Positions 1-9,781 are shown, numbered from the stretch's first letter. The stretch: 64,000 nt of DNA from Acidaminococcus sp. (GCA_022482815.1 JAKVOM010000001.1:2810946-2874945); one strand, 5' to 3'. The notes: a model not told the origin generated them from the letters alone. Numbers and translations are program-made.

Positions 1-881
1 CTTTTCGCGGCCGCGTTGTACTTTGTTTTGAACGCGGTGAAGAAAACAACGGAGATATCGTCAATCTTTTGCCCTGGATTGTCCGCAAATCCGGCCTTTC
101 CATCGATGGATGCTACGCAACCCACGTACGCTGGGATATGCCCGCCGGCAAGGTTTCCATCATGCCGGGCGGTGTCATGGCCGGCGGCTGCTCCTTCATT
201 GTAGATATCTATGGTACTCCCGGGCACGGTGCCCGTCCGGACCTTGCAAACAGTCCTATTGACTGCTTCCATACATTCTATGACGAAATGAATGCCTTCC
301 GAATGCGCCGCGTGGCCCCCTTTGAATGCCTGACTTTCTCTCTCGGCTACGTGCACGCCGGCGGCGATAAATACAACATTATTCCGGACAGTCTGCGCTT
401 TGGCGGTACCGCCCGTTTCTTCGATTACGATAAGGCCGGCAAACCTTTCGAGGATTATTTCAAGAAGACGCTGGATCACGTGACGGCCCTGCATGGATGC
501 ACGTATAAAATCCTGCAGATGCCGCTGGCTCTCTATGAAGCCCGCAACAATGAAGCTTGTGCCCAGATTGGCCGCGAAGCGCTTATTAAAGATTTCGGAG
601 CCGATGTCATCTATGATCCGGAGCCATGGATGGCTTCCGAAAGCTTTGCGCTTTTCCTCCGCCTTTACCCCGGTGTTCTCGCCTTCACCGGCATCGGCAA
701 TCCCGAAAAAGGCTGCGGTGCCAACCACCATACGCCGGAATTTGATATCGATGAAAAAGGTATGATTACCGGTTCCGCCATGGCCGTCAGCTATGCCCTC
801 GCATTCCTGAACACGGAATTCGATACACACTTTACGCCGACACAGGAACCGGTAGAAGAACTGGTTAAGAGAAATCTATAA
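1..881 (+). CDS. M20-family amidohydrolase/peptidase, 3' part (5' end outside window)
   Basis: The reading frame is open from the left edge (frame of base 3) to a TAA at 879-881, so the first residues lie outside the window. The visible part contains the inserted dimerisation domain (GTPGHGARPD, then NIIPDSLRFGGTARFF) and the C-terminal metal-site segment with HHTPEFDID, typical of M20D amidohydrolases that remove acyl groups from amino acids or act on N-acyl-aminobenzoate-like substrates. The N-terminal metal ligands are not visible. The substrate is unknown. The adjacent amidohydrolase and GntP permease (opposite strand) suggest, by inference only, a district for acylated amino acid use. 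Confidence 0.85.
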   Translation, partial: FRGRVVLCFERGEENNGDIVNLLPWIVRKSGLSIDGCYATHVRWDMPAGKVSIMPGGVMAGGCSFIVDIYGTPGHGARPDLANSPIDCFHTFYDEMNAFRMRRVAPFECLTFSLGYVHAGGDKYNIIPDSLRFGGTARFFDYDKAGKPFEDYFKKTLDHVTALHGCTYKILQMPLALYEARNNEACAQIGREALIKDFGADVIYDPEPWMASESFALFLRLYPGVLAFTGIGNPEKGCGANHHTPEFDIDEKGMITGSAMAVSYALAFLNTEFDTHFTPTQEPVEELVKRNL

Positions 882-940
882 AAAACGCTGCAAGACTCTC
901 AAGCTTTTAATGCTGCCTACAATAAGAAATTGCAAAAAGA

Positions 941-983
941 ATGTTGGGATGAGAAAAGCCAAAATTTTTCATCATCCCAACAT
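941..983 (+). terminator. Hairpin after the M20 gene
   Basis: Perfect 12-bp arms (941-952 and 972-983) lie about 60 bases past the stop of the M20 gene and are followed by a T-rich stretch. It is a probable intrinsic terminator for the plus strand. Confidence 0.55.
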
Positions 984-999
984 TTATTATTAAGCTTAA

Positions 1000-1036
1000 A
1001 AAATTCCTCTTCCCTGTTTTTGGGAAGAGGAATTTT
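1000..1036 (-). terminator. Terminator of the amidohydrolase/GntP unit
   Basis: Perfect 15-bp arms (1000-1014 and 1022-1036) with a 7-nt loop, followed on the minus strand by a T run. It lies 16 bases after the amidohydrolase stop. Confidence 0.8.
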
Positions 1037-1052
1037 AGTTTATTTCACAAAA

Positions 1053-2222
1053 TCAAATGTAAAAATCCGGCTTGCAATATGCAATAGCTCCTGAAATCAT
1101 CACTAATTGAGGCACCAAAACTTTATGACAAGTAATCTTATCATCACAGAAATCCTTCTGGGTATATTCAATATCCTTTTCATCAAAGACAGCTACATCG
1201 GCAAAGGCACCCGCCTTCAAGGTTCCAATCTTGCCGGCAAGTCCCATGATTGCTGCCGGAGTTTCTGTCACTGCTTTGATGATTGTCGGGAGATCAAGCC
1301 CCAGTTCCCTGTATTTTCCCATTACATGAAGCAAATTTTTATCATAGGGAGGCATATTGAACTTATCGGTTGTCAAATCACTGGAAATGATATCCGGCAG
1401 GAAGCCTTCCCGAAGTGCGTCCCTAGCAGTCTGGAGGCCAAAGTTACCTTTCCCGTTAGCCGCATCGAAAATGACGCCCCTTTCGCGCGCCTTCAGAATA
1501 TCCTCCTCAATTTTCCCGGACTTTGAAATAATGGTATTTCCCGCACCTTGATAGCAGTGGCAATAAATATCCCCGCTTCTCAAACAGTTAGCAAGCTCTC
1601 CAGCCGGCACCGGTGAATTCGTAGTATGAATGCAAAGTCTGACAGCTTGTCCTATGCGGTCTTCCAGACTCTTGCAAAGATCGATAGCTTTCTCTATGTA
1701 AGTGGTTCCCGAATCTTCAGGGACAACACCTTTAGAAAACCGAATCTTTAGTCCCAGAAGCTGATTTTTGTATTGTTCATAGACACTTTCAATCCGATCT
1801 CGATTGTACAGAGCAGGATTAAAATCTTCGCATAACTTGGGGTCAATCTGTCCGCCGCTGTAAACTTCCATGAAACTCTTGATTTTCACCATAGACTGGG
1901 AAACGACAGATTGATAAAATGCCCCAAAGTTGGCACAGCCAGCGCTGCCTGCATCAACTGTGGCCGTGGTTCCTAGAGGAATCATAAGGTCAGGCCGAAT
2001 ACAAATTGTACTTCCGCTGTAGAAAATATGCGTATGAAAGTCTATCAGACCCGGGGCAATAAGTTTGCCGGATGCATCAATAATCTGGTTGGCTCCACAT
2101 TCGACAGGTTGAGAACCGGCGTCAACGATTTTATTGTTTTTTACATATATATCCTTTATACCATCAAAATGAGCGGCTGGATCGATTACGTGTCCGTTTT
2201 TAATGATATAGTCTGCACGCAT
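1053..2222 (-). CDS. Amidohydrolase-superfamily metallohydrolase (EF_0837-like deacylase)
   Basis: Amidohydrolase-superfamily TIM-barrel enzyme of about 389 aa. Expected metal-site elements occur in order: HTH in LIDFHTHIF, a Lys that could be the carboxylated bridge (GLKIRFSKG), His in CIHTTNSP, His in CHCYQG, and the terminal Asp in SSDLTTD. Relatives are annotated as dihydroorotase-like or as N-acyl-D-amino-acid or acetyl-hydroxyacid hydrolases, so the substrate remains open. The longest frame starts upstream, but AAGGGG sits 10 bases before the ATG at 2222, giving MRADYIIKNG, the normal family N-terminus. The gene follows the GntP permease by 28 bp, so the pair probably imports and hydrolyses one substrate. 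Confidence 0.8.
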   Translation of the reverse strand: MRADYIIKNGHVIDPAAHFDGIKDIYVKNNKIVDAGSQPVECGANQIIDASGKLIAPGLIDFHTHIFYSGSTICIRPDLMIPLGTTATVDAGSAGCANFGAFYQSVVSQSMVKIKSFMEVYSGGQIDPKLCEDFNPALYNRDRIESVYEQYKNQLLGLKIRFSKGVVPEDSGTTYIEKAIDLCKSLEDRIGQAVRLCIHTTNSPVPAGELANCLRSGDIYCHCYQGAGNTIISKSGKIEEDILKARERGVIFDAANGKGNFGLQTARDALREGFLPDIISSDLTTDKFNMPPYDKNLLHVMGKYRELGLDLPTIIKAVTETPAAIMGLAGKIGTLKAGAFADVAVFDEKDIEYTQKDFCDDKITCHKVLVPQLVMISGAIAYCKPDFYI

Positions 2223-2250
2223 AATGACCATTCCCCTTTCCAAATTTCAA

Positions 2251-3564
2251 TCAAACAATGCCAAACTTGCCCATGATGCAAGCCAATATTGCACAAAGGA
2301 ATGGCATCACAGCGCAGGTGATGAACACATACTTATAAGTATCCCGCTGGGAAGTCTTAGCAATCTGGTTGCATACAACCATCCCGGAGGCATGCGGCAT
2401 AGCATCGAAACCGGAAGAAGCAATGCAGACAACTCTGTGAAGCATGGAAAGGTTAAGTCCCGATGCAGCAAGATAGTTACCCATGGAACTCAGGAAAATA
2501 TTCAAACCACCTGCCGAAGAACCGGTAATAGCGGCAATCACGTTGATAGAAATCAATGCCGTGATTAAAGGATCCGCCTGCATATTGACCAGAGCTTCCG
2601 TAATGCGGCTATATGCTGGGGAAACAGAAACAACAGCACCGAATCCCATGATGGACGACGTTGCAATGAGGGAACCCAGGCCTCCGCCTGCTCCATCACA
2701 AATAGCCTTTTTAGGATTGATGAAGTCCCGATACAGATAGCAGCCAACTAAAACAGCAACAGCCATAGCGATAGCAACTGCATACGCGGAAGGAATTTTG
2801 GTAAAGAACTGCAGCCCGAACATAAGGGCCAAAAGAATGATGATAGGAATAAAGCAGTTCGTAATAGAAGGCACTTTTCCCTGGTTAACTGCATCCAGTG
2901 CAGACAGGTCTTCTCCCTCGCTCGGTTCAAAATGTTCTCCATTGGCCTTAGCCTTACGAATCTCCCAGTTGAGGTAAACATAAGCAGACACAAACATGAT
3001 AATGGAGCAAATGATACCAATCGTAGGGCCGGCGTATGCAGTCGTCCCAAAATACGTGGTAGGAATAAGGTTCTGTGTGGAAGGAGAGCCCGGAAGCATC
3101 GCCATGCACACCGTAACCGGGCATACCATAATCGTTGCAACAATCAGCTTTTTAGGAATATCAGCCTTTTGGAACAATGCAACAGCAATTGGATAAAGAG
3201 AAAAAGCAATGATAAATGTCCCGATGCCGCCGTAAGAAAGAACTAATCCGGTAAGCATAATGACAAGAACAACTGACTTTTCTCCGATAAGTTTAAGCAT
3301 GCGGTTCGCAATTCCGACAGAAGCACCGCTGTCTCCCATCACTTTGCCGAAGATTGCTCCCAGCATGAACAAAAGGTACCAGTTACCTGCAAAACCAGCC
3401 ATGCCCTTCATGAAGTTATCCTTTAGAGCCATGACAGGATCCATTCCGTTAAATAAAATAACAACCAACGCGCCCACGAGGGAAACAACGGCCATATGCC
3501 AGTTCTTCCAAATGAGTGCTACGACACAGATAATGGCAACAATAAGACCTAGAATACCAATCAT
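2251..3564 (-). CDS. GntP-family permease
   Basis: Polytopic inner-membrane carrier of about 437 aa, the usual length for the gluconate/H+ symporter (GntP) family, with hydrophobic segments throughout and a TSSIMGFGAVVSVSPAY segment in the C-terminal half. GntP members carry gluconate and other organic or hydroxy acids; the cargo here is unknown. The reading frame extends 55 codons upstream, but AAAGGGG lies 9 bases before the ATG at 3564 (MIGILGLIVA) and no ribosome site precedes the longer start. It forms a unit with the downstream amidohydrolase, whose substrate it may import. Confidence 0.85.
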   Translation of the reverse strand: MIGILGLIVAIICVVALIWKNWHMAVVSLVGALVVILFNGMDPVMALKDNFMKGMAGFAGNWYLLFMLGAIFGKVMGDSGASVGIANRMLKLIGEKSVVLVIMLTGLVLSYGGIGTFIIAFSLYPIAVALFQKADIPKKLIVATIMVCPVTVCMAMLPGSPSTQNLIPTTYFGTTAYAGPTIGIICSIIMFVSAYVYLNWEIRKAKANGEHFEPSEGEDLSALDAVNQGKVPSITNCFIPIIILLALMFGLQFFTKIPSAYAVAIAMAVAVLVGCYLYRDFINPKKAICDGAGGGLGSLIATSSIMGFGAVVSVSPAYSRITEALVNMQADPLITALISINVIAAITGSSAGGLNIFLSSMGNYLAASGLNLSMLHRVVCIASSGFDAMPHASGMVVCNQIAKTSQRDTYKYVFITCAVMPFLCAILACIMGKFGIV

Positions 3565-3625
3565 CTCAATGATCCCCTTTCCATTAAATTTTGTAGCTGC
3601 AAAGTTTTCGTAACTTTCTGATTTT

Positions 3626-3654
3626 ATTGTATCTGTAGTTCCATTATTAGTAAA
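3626..3654 (-). promoter_or_regulatory. Candidate promoter for the GntP/amidohydrolase unit
   Basis: On the minus strand TTTACT (3649-3654), a 17-base spacer and TACAAT (3626-3631) match sigma-70 elements about 60 bases upstream of the GntP start. This supports the short start, because the longer reading frame would begin upstream of the promoter. Confidence 0.5.
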
Positions 3655-3761
3655 CTTGAATATATCGATGATTGTTCTAAGTAAAATTACTAACATGAAA
3701 ATAACAATTATGGTACCGAAAAAAGGCATAGTAACGCGGTTTTTTAAGCTTTTACACGAAT

Positions 3762-3805
3762 AAAAAAGGACTGTGAAAGCAATTTTTTCACAATCCTTAA
3801 AAATT
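3762..3805 (-). terminator. Second terminator downstream of argH
   Basis: An imperfect hairpin with an AAGGACTGTGAAA arm, flanked by A and T runs on both sides, about 180 bases past argH. It resembles the terminator end of the dispersed repeat described elsewhere in this window. It separates the arg operon from the GntP unit; nothing else was recognised between 3806 and 3936. Confidence 0.6.
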
Positions 3806-3936
3806 TAGATAGCTGCTGACAATAAAAATATAAAAAGGATTTTAGCCGAAATTTAAGACACTACTTTTACAAATTTAGCGTAAGATTGCTTGGAAATTTT
3901 GCCTCCATTGGGGGCATGCGGACTGCAGAAGGCATC

Positions 3937-3982
3937 AAAAAAGCTGTGAAGAAATGGCTTTTCATTCCTTCACAGCTTTTTC
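3937..3982 (-). terminator. argH terminator
   Basis: A hairpin with arms of about 15 bp (AAAAAGCTGTGAAGG type), starting 2 bases after the argH stop and ending in a T run on the minus strand. Confidence 0.8.
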
Positions 3983-3984
3983 AC

Positions 3985-5397
3985 TTACAGTTTTTCTTTA
4001 AGCTCAGCCAAAACCTTCTTCTGAGCATTAACTTTTTCATGTCCCTTTTTCAGCTGGACTTCGTTCTGGCTGTAAGCCGGTCCGCCGTAACTGGTACGGG
4101 CCGCCACGCAGTTCTCCGGTTTAATGGCCTCGAGGAGGTCTTTTTCAAAAAGCGGGCAGAATTGTTTGAATTCGTCCATCGTAAAATCAGCAAGGAATTT
4201 ATGATGAGCAATGCCGTATGCCACTGCTTCACCGACCACTTTGTGAGCCTTGCGGAAAGGCATGCCTTTCTTCACGAGATAATCGGCCAGATCCGTCGCA
4301 TTGGAATAATCCTTATGAACGGCTTCCGCCATTCTTTCCTTGTTGACTTTCATCGTAAGGATCATGTCCCTGTAGACCTGAAGCGAGAACTTCACCGTAT
4401 CAATCGTATCAAAGAAACCTTCCTTATCTTCCTGCAGGTCTTTGTTGTAGGCCAGCGGCAGTCCTTTGATGGTCGAGAAGAAGCCCATCATATTGCCGTA
4501 GACGCGTCCTGTCTTGCCTCTTACAAGTTCGGCAATATCCGGATTCTTTTTCTGCGGCATCATGGAGGATCCCGTTGCAAAGGCGTCATCCAGGTCAATG
4601 AACCCGAATTCCGTCGAAGACCACAGGCAGATTTCTTCACTTAAGCGAGAAAGATGCATCATGCAGATCGAAGCGAAAGACAGGAATTCAAGAATGTAAT
4701 CCCGGTCACTGACAGCATCCATGCTGTTGCCGTACACTTCGGAAAAATGCAGTTCTTCCGCCACCTGGAAACGATCGATGGGAAGCGTCGTACCGGCAAC
4801 TGCACCGGCACCGAGCGGCATCATGTCGGCGCCCTTCCAGACGCCTTCCAACCTGCGGAAATCACGCAGGAACATATTAAAGTAAGCCAGCATATGATGG
4901 CAGAACGTAATGGGCTGCGCACGCTGCAGATGGGTATACCCGGGCATCAGCGTCTTCTGATGCTGCTCTGCCACGGTAAGGAGTGCCTCCTCAAACTTGA
5001 TGAGCAGCTCCATAACTTCCGTGATTTCGCGCTTGGTGTACATATGCATATCCAGAGCTACCTGGTCATTGCGGCTTCTTGCCGTATGCATGCGTGCACC
5101 CGGATCTCCGACGAGATCCGTCACAGCCGCTTCCACGTTCATATGGATATCTTCGAGTTCGGTTTTGAACTCAAATTTTCCGTCTTCCATCTCCTGGAGC
5201 ACCTTTTTCAGCCCGGCAACGACTTTTTCGGCGTCGTCTGTGGAAATGATTCCGGTTTTAGCCAGCATATGCACGTGGGCAATGCTGCCGCGGATATCTT
5301 CCCGATACAGGCGCTGGTCATAGCTGATGGACGCGTTAAACTCATCAACCAGGGCGTTGGTGTCCTTACTGAATCTTCCACCCCATAACTTAGCCAT
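3985..5397 (-). CDS. argH: Argininosuccinate lyase
   Basis: Splits argininosuccinate into arginine and fumarate, the last step of arginine synthesis, in the cytoplasm. It is 470 aa, a normal length. The fumarase/aspartase superfamily signature GSSMMPQKKNPD holds the catalytic-loop Ser, and HTARSRNDQ and the TxLQ segment (YTHLQRAQP) match the substrate site. Its ATG overlaps the argG stop codon by one base (TAATG), which implies translational coupling. It is the last gene of the operon. Confidence 0.97.
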   Translation of the reverse strand: MAKLWGGRFSKDTNALVDEFNASISYDQRLYREDIRGSIAHVHMLAKTGIISTDDAEKVVAGLKKVLQEMEDGKFEFKTELEDIHMNVEAAVTDLVGDPGARMHTARSRNDQVALDMHMYTKREITEVMELLIKFEEALLTVAEQHQKTLMPGYTHLQRAQPITFCHHMLAYFNMFLRDFRRLEGVWKGADMMPLGAGAVAGTTLPIDRFQVAEELHFSEVYGNSMDAVSDRDYILEFLSFASICMMHLSRLSEEICLWSSTEFGFIDLDDAFATGSSMMPQKKNPDIAELVRGKTGRVYGNMMGFFSTIKGLPLAYNKDLQEDKEGFFDTIDTVKFSLQVYRDMILTMKVNKERMAEAVHKDYSNATDLADYLVKKGMPFRKAHKVVGEAVAYGIAHHKFLADFTMDEFKQFCPLFEKDLLEAIKPENCVAARTSYGGPAYSQNEVQLKKGHEKVNAQKKVLAELKEKL

Positions 5398-6620
5398 TAT
5401 TTCAACTTTCCTTGTTTCATCAGAGCTCTGACAGTCAGAGGCAAGCCGAACAGGGTAATGAAGCCCTTGGCGTCGGTCTGATCATAAACGTCATCTTCAC
5501 CGAAGGTTACATATTCCTTGCTGTACAGGGAGTACGGGCTCGTTACGCCGGCAGAAATAATGTTGCCTTTGTACAATTTTACTCTTACCTTACCGGTTAC
5601 GGTCTTCTGGGTTTCATCAATGAATGCCTGCAGGGCTTCTCTCAGCTGGGAGAACCACATGCCGTCATAGACGAGTTCAGCGTAACGCAGGGCAATCTGT
5701 TCCTTGTAGTTGTAAGTAGCTCTGTCGAGGCAGATATTTTCCAGTTCATTATGGGCATAGTAAATGATGGAACCGCCAGGCGTTTCATAAACGCCGCGAT
5801 CCTTCATGCCGACGAGACGGTTTTCTACCATGTCGGCAATACCAATGCCGTTGCGCTTGCCAATTTCATTCAGCGTGGTCAGGAGTTCAACCGGTTCCAT
5901 CTTCTTGCCGTTAACGGCAACAGGAACGCCCTGTTCAAATTCCAGTTCCACGTATTCATCCTTATCCGGAGCTTGTTCCGGAGTACCGGAGAAGACGAAG
6001 ATATCGGGTTTCGGTTCATTGGACGGATCTTCCAGGTCGCTGCCTTCATGAGACAGATGCCAGATGTTCCAGTCCATGCTGTAATCCTTCTTCTTCGTTA
6101 CAGGAACGGGAATATTATGAGCTGCTGCATAATCGATAGCATCTTCACGGGATTTGATTTTCCATTCTCTCCAGGGAGCGATGACCTGCAGCTGAGGTGC
6201 CAGTGCTTTGATACCCAGTTCGAAACGAACCTGGTCGTTGCCCTTACCTGTAGCACCGTGGCAGATAGCATCGGCATTTTCCTTCAGTGCCACATCAACC
6301 AGATGCTTGGCAATAACAGGACGGGCAATGGAAGTACCCAGCAAATATTTCTTTTCATAGACAGCGCCGGACTTTACCATTTCCCAGGCATAGTCACGGA
6401 GGAATTCATCACGCAGGTCCAGCACATACGCTTTGCTGGCGCCGGATTTCAGAGCTTTATCATGGACAAAGGACATATCGTCGCCCTGGCCCAGGTCAGC
6501 TGTTACGGTAATAACTTCGCAGTTATTGTAGTTTTCTTTCAGCCAGGGAATGATGCAGGACGTATCCAGTCCGCCGGAATAAGCAAGAACAACTTTCTTG
6601 ATTTTGGATTTATCTAACAT
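5397..6620 (-). CDS. argG: Argininosuccinate synthase
   Basis: Condenses citrulline and aspartate with ATP to argininosuccinate. It is 407 aa with the N-type ATP pyrophosphatase loop AYSGGLDTS near residue 14 and the family segments [14 protein letters not shown] and [11 protein letters not shown]. It lies 35 bases downstream of argF and is coupled to argH by a one-base overlap. Confidence 0.97.
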   Translation of the reverse strand: MLDKSKIKKVVLAYSGGLDTSCIIPWLKENYNNCEVITVTADLGQGDDMSFVHDKALKSGASKAYVLDLRDEFLRDYAWEMVKSGAVYEKKYLLGTSIARPVIAKHLVDVALKENADAICHGATGKGNDQVRFELGIKALAPQLQVIAPWREWKIKSREDAIDYAAAHNIPVPVTKKKDYSMDWNIWHLSHEGSDLEDPSNEPKPDIFVFSGTPEQAPDKDEYVELEFEQGVPVAVNGKKMEPVELLTTLNEIGKRNGIGIADMVENRLVGMKDRGVYETPGGSIIYYAHNELENICLDRATYNYKEQIALRYAELVYDGMWFSQLREALQAFIDETQKTVTGKVRVKLYKGNIISAGVTSPYSLYSKEYVTFGEDDVYDQTDAKGFITLFGLPLTVRALMKQGKLK

Positions 6621-6655
6621 GTCGCTTCAATCTCCTTTGTCAAATTGTGATACTT

Positions 6656-7597
6656 TTATAATACTTCGTCACTCATGAGCAGCGCCATAATGGCCTTCTG
6701 GACATGAAGACGATTTTCAGCTTCGTCAAATACGGCAGAATGAGGTCCTTCAATGACTTCGTCCGTAATTTCTTCGCCTCTGTGTGCGGGCAGGCAGTGC
6801 AGCACCATACAGTCAGGACGTGCTACTTCGAGCATTTCCTTATTGATCTGATAGCCCTGGAATGCCTTGCAACGAACTTCACGTTCTGCTTCTTCACCCA
6901 TGGAAGCCCAGACATCCGTATAGAGAACGTCGGCACCTCTGGCTGCCTCCATCGGGTCTTCCATCACTTCAATCGTAGCACCGGTCAGTTTGGCATCTTC
7001 CTGAGCCTCGGCCACAATCTTCTCATTAGGCTTGTATCCTTTCGGGCTGGCGCAGACCATATTCATGCCGACCTTCGCGCAGGCGTACATCAAAGAATGA
7101 GCCATGTTGTTGCCGTCACCGATAAAGACAAGCTTACGGCCCTGGAGTACTTCCTTGTATTCCATGACTGTAAACATATCGGTCAGTGCCTGACAGGGAT
7201 GAAGCAGATCCGTCAATCCGTTGATGACAGGAACTGTTGCATATTTAGCCAGTTCAATAACAGCATCATGGGAAAACGTACGGATCATGATGCCATCGAC
7301 GAAACGCGACAAGACACGAGCCGTATCTCTGACCGGTTCCCCGCGGCCGATCTGAGAAGTCGATTCCGTCATATAAATCGGATGTCCACCCAGTTGATGG
7401 AATCCCGTTTCAAAGGAAACACGCGTACGCGTGGAGGCTTTAGAGAAAATCATTGCCAGGGTTTTCCCCTTCAGGTATTCATGGGGTTCACCCATCTTTT
7501 GTTTCTTTTTTAATTTCTTGCTGACATCCAAAATCGTGGCAACTTCGCCCACGGATAAATCATGAATGGAAATCAGATCCTTGTTTTTTAAAGCCAT
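6656..7597 (-). CDS. argF: Ornithine carbamoyltransferase
   Basis: Transfers the carbamoyl group from carbamoyl phosphate to ornithine, giving citrulline. It is 313 aa. The carbamoyl-phosphate loop STRTR is at residues 55-59, followed by HPCQALTD and the C-terminal HCLPAHRGEE motif carrying the catalytic Cys. A catabolic role cannot be excluded from sequence, but the position between argD and argG argues for biosynthesis. AGAGGG precedes the ATG. Confidence 0.95.
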   Translation of the reverse strand: MALKNKDLISIHDLSVGEVATILDVSKKLKKKQKMGEPHEYLKGKTLAMIFSKASTRTRVSFETGFHQLGGHPIYMTESTSQIGRGEPVRDTARVLSRFVDGIMIRTFSHDAVIELAKYATVPVINGLTDLLHPCQALTDMFTVMEYKEVLQGRKLVFIGDGNNMAHSLMYACAKVGMNMVCASPKGYKPNEKIVAEAQEDAKLTGATIEVMEDPMEAARGADVLYTDVWASMGEEAEREVRCKAFQGYQINKEMLEVARPDCMVLHCLPAHRGEEITDEVIEGPHSAVFDEAENRLHVQKAIMALLMSDEVL

Positions 7598-7614
7598 TTT
7601 ATCCCTCTTTTTTC

Positions 7615-8805
7615 TTAGAATTCCGCCAAAATCTCATCTAATGCCTTAAGCAGTGCATCAATTTCCTTTTCACTGATAATGAGCGGCGGTACAAAACGCA
7701 GCACATTGCCAGCCGTGCAGTTGATGATGAAGCCTTTCTTGAGTGCTTCTGTCACAACGCTGCCGCCGGGACGATAAAGTTCAGCTCCGAGGAGCAGCCC
7801 TCTGCCGCGAACTTCCTTGATCTTATCCGGATGTTTCTTCTGAAGCGCCTCAAGCCCTTTCTTGAAGTAGTCGCCCGTCTTGGCAGCGACTTCATCCAGA
7901 TGCATTTCCTTCATTGTGCTGATAGCTGCATAGCAGGCCGCGCAGGACAGTGGATTGCCGCCGAACGTAGAACCGTGGTCACCCGGTTTGAAGACGTGGG
8001 CCAAACGTTCCTGAACGAGGAAAGCCCCCATCGGGAATCCGCAGCCAATAGCCTTTGCCAGACTCATGGCATCAGGCTTAACGCCTTCATGCATATAAGC
8101 AAACCACTTGCCGGTGCGGCAAACACCGCTCTGTACTTCATCAAAGAGCAGCAGGGCATCATACTTTTTGCACAGGTCCTGTACGCCCTTCAGATAACCT
8201 GCCGGAGGCACATGAACGCCGCCTTCGCCCTGAATCGGTTCAAGCAGGACGCCGCAGACATCCTCGTCCATAACCTTTTCCACAGCGGAAAGATCGCCAA
8301 ACGGCACATAAACGAAACCTTCCGGCAGCGGTTCCAGGCCTTCATGGTAATTTTCCTGTCCTGTAGCGGTCAGGGTTTCCATCGTACGGCCGTGGAAAGA
8401 ATCGATTGCCGTAATGATTTTATATTTCTTCGGGCTCTTGGCACTGCCATATTTACGAGCCAGCTTAATCAGGCCTTCATTGGCTTCTGCACCGCTGTTA
8501 GCGAAGAACACGCGGTCCATCCGAGCCACTTCGCACAATTGCTTAGCAGCCTTTGCCTGGATCTCATAGTAGAAAATATTGGAGGCATGGGCAATTTTTG
8601 CTGCCTGGTCACTGATTGCCTTGACAATGGCCGGATGAGCGTAGCCCAAAGCATTTACGGCAATACCGGCGAGAAAATCCGTGTAGGCTTTGCCGTCTGC
8701 ATCATAGAGCGTGCAGCCTTCCCCGTGGTCCAGCGCAATAGGCGGCCGGCCAAAAACAGGAAGGTAATATTTTTCAGTAGTATCTATGATTTCTTTTGTA
8801 TTCAT
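7615..8805 (-). CDS. argD: Acetylornithine aminotransferase
   Basis: PLP enzyme that converts N-acetylglutamate semialdehyde to N-acetylornithine with glutamate as donor. It is about 396 aa. Class-III aminotransferase features are visible: FANSGAEANE, LLFDEVQSGVCRTG and the PLP-lysine segment SLAKAIGCG. Two ATGs are adjacent (8808 and 8805); GAGGGGG stands 7 bases from the second, which was chosen. It lies between argB and argF with short gaps. Confidence 0.93.
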   Translation of the reverse strand: MNTKEIIDTTEKYYLPVFGRPPIALDHGEGCTLYDADGKAYTDFLAGIAVNALGYAHPAIVKAISDQAAKIAHASNIFYYEIQAKAAKQLCEVARMDRVFFANSGAEANEGLIKLARKYGSAKSPKKYKIITAIDSFHGRTMETLTATGQENYHEGLEPLPEGFVYVPFGDLSAVEKVMDEDVCGVLLEPIQGEGGVHVPPAGYLKGVQDLCKKYDALLLFDEVQSGVCRTGKWFAYMHEGVKPDAMSLAKAIGCGFPMGAFLVQERLAHVFKPGDHGSTFGGNPLSCAACYAAISTMKEMHLDEVAAKTGDYFKKGLEALQKKHPDKIKEVRGRGLLLGAELYRPGGSVVTEALKKGFIINCTAGNVLRFVPPLIISEKEIDALLKALDEILAEF

Positions 8806-8836
8806 CATTCATCCCCCTCATGGTTCAAAGGCTTAT

Positions 8837-9724
8837 TCAGCCCTTGACAACTTCCGTGCCGACGCCTTCATCCGAGAAGATTTCCTGCAGGATGGAGTGT
8901 TCGCGGCGCCCATCGATGATATGGGTCTTGACAGCACCGCCGGAAAGAGCCGTGATGCAGGCCTTGACTTTCGGAATCATGCCGCCGTCGATGCTGCCCT
9001 TCAGGATCAGTTCATGAGCTTTTTCAAAGGTCAGCGTAGAGATGAATGTCGATTCATCTTTATGATCTTCATAAATGCCCTTTACATCCGTCAGCATCAG
9101 CAGTTTTTCTGCTTTCAGCGCACCGGCCACTTCACCGGCTACACTGTCGGCATTGATGTTGTAGGTTTCACCGTTGGCGCCGATACCAATCGGAGCGATG
9201 ACCGGAATGTATTCGTTATTAATGAGCAGATTCAGGAATTCCGTGTTGATTTTATCGACGGTTCCTACATAACCGATATCGACGAGATTGACCTGACCAT
9301 TTTCGTAAACATCGGCAAGATGTTTCTTGGCTTCCAGCAGTTTGGCATCCTTACCATTCAGACCCACGGCCTTACCGCCGAGCATATTGAGGCGGCAGAC
9401 TAGGTCCGTATTGGTACGGCCCACCAGTGCCAGTTCAGCAATTTTAACCGTTTCTTCATCCGTGACACGCAGTCCGCTGACAAAGTGAGAATGCTTGCCG
9501 GCCTGTTTCAGCATGGCAGTAATTTCCGGGCCGCCACCATGGACAACAACAGGCCGCATGCCAGCCAGCTGCAGGAAAACGATATCTTGAAGAACCTTGT
9601 TCTTCAAGTCATCATTCAGCATTGCATTGCCACCATATTTAACAACTACGGTCTTCCCTTTGAAAGCGCTTAAATACGGCAAAGCCTCAACTAGAATGTT
9701 CATTTCATTGCCTTTAATCTGCAT
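8837..9724 (-). CDS. argB: Acetylglutamate kinase
   Basis: Phosphorylates N-acetylglutamate, usually the arginine-feedback step. It is 295 aa, with the amino-acid-kinase N-terminus VVKYGGNAM near residue 29, VVHGGGPEI and the C-terminal GGMIPKV segment. AGGAGG lies 7 bases before the ATG. It is the first gene of the operon visible here; argC and argJ are absent from the window, so acetylglutamate synthesis and its reduction must be encoded elsewhere. Confidence 0.95.
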   Translation of the reverse strand: MQIKGNEMNILVEALPYLSAFKGKTVVVKYGGNAMLNDDLKNKVLQDIVFLQLAGMRPVVVHGGGPEITAMLKQAGKHSHFVSGLRVTDEETVKIAELALVGRTNTDLVCRLNMLGGKAVGLNGKDAKLLEAKKHLADVYENGQVNLVDIGYVGTVDKINTEFLNLLINNEYIPVIAPIGIGANGETYNINADSVAGEVAGALKAEKLLMLTDVKGIYEDHKDESTFISTLTFEKAHELILKGSIDGGMIPKVKACITALSGGAVKTHIIDGRREHSILQEIFSDEGVGTEVVKG

Positions 9725-9745
9725 CTCATTTCCTCCTCATGAGTG

Positions 9746-9781
9746 GTTTCCTGTGCATATATATTGGTTTTTACAGGAAAC
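9746..9781 (-). promoter_or_regulatory. Hairpin in the argB leader next to the ribosome site
   Basis: Perfect 9-bp inverted repeat (arms 9746-9754 and 9773-9781) with an 18-nt AT-rich loop, ending about 8 bases upstream of the argB Shine-Dalgarno. There is no T run, so it is not a plain terminator; an effect on translation is an inference. A smaller GATAAA...TTTATC hairpin lies just upstream (near 9791-9806). Confidence 0.45.

Noticed and set aside
2251-3729. 55-residue N-terminal extension of the GntP permease with one more membrane segment
   Set aside because: No ribosome site at the upstream start, a good one at 3564, and a candidate promoter lies inside the extension.
5412-6617. 401-codon frame antisense to argG
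   Set aside because: It lies entirely opposite a certain gene, with no plausible motifs and no ribosome site.
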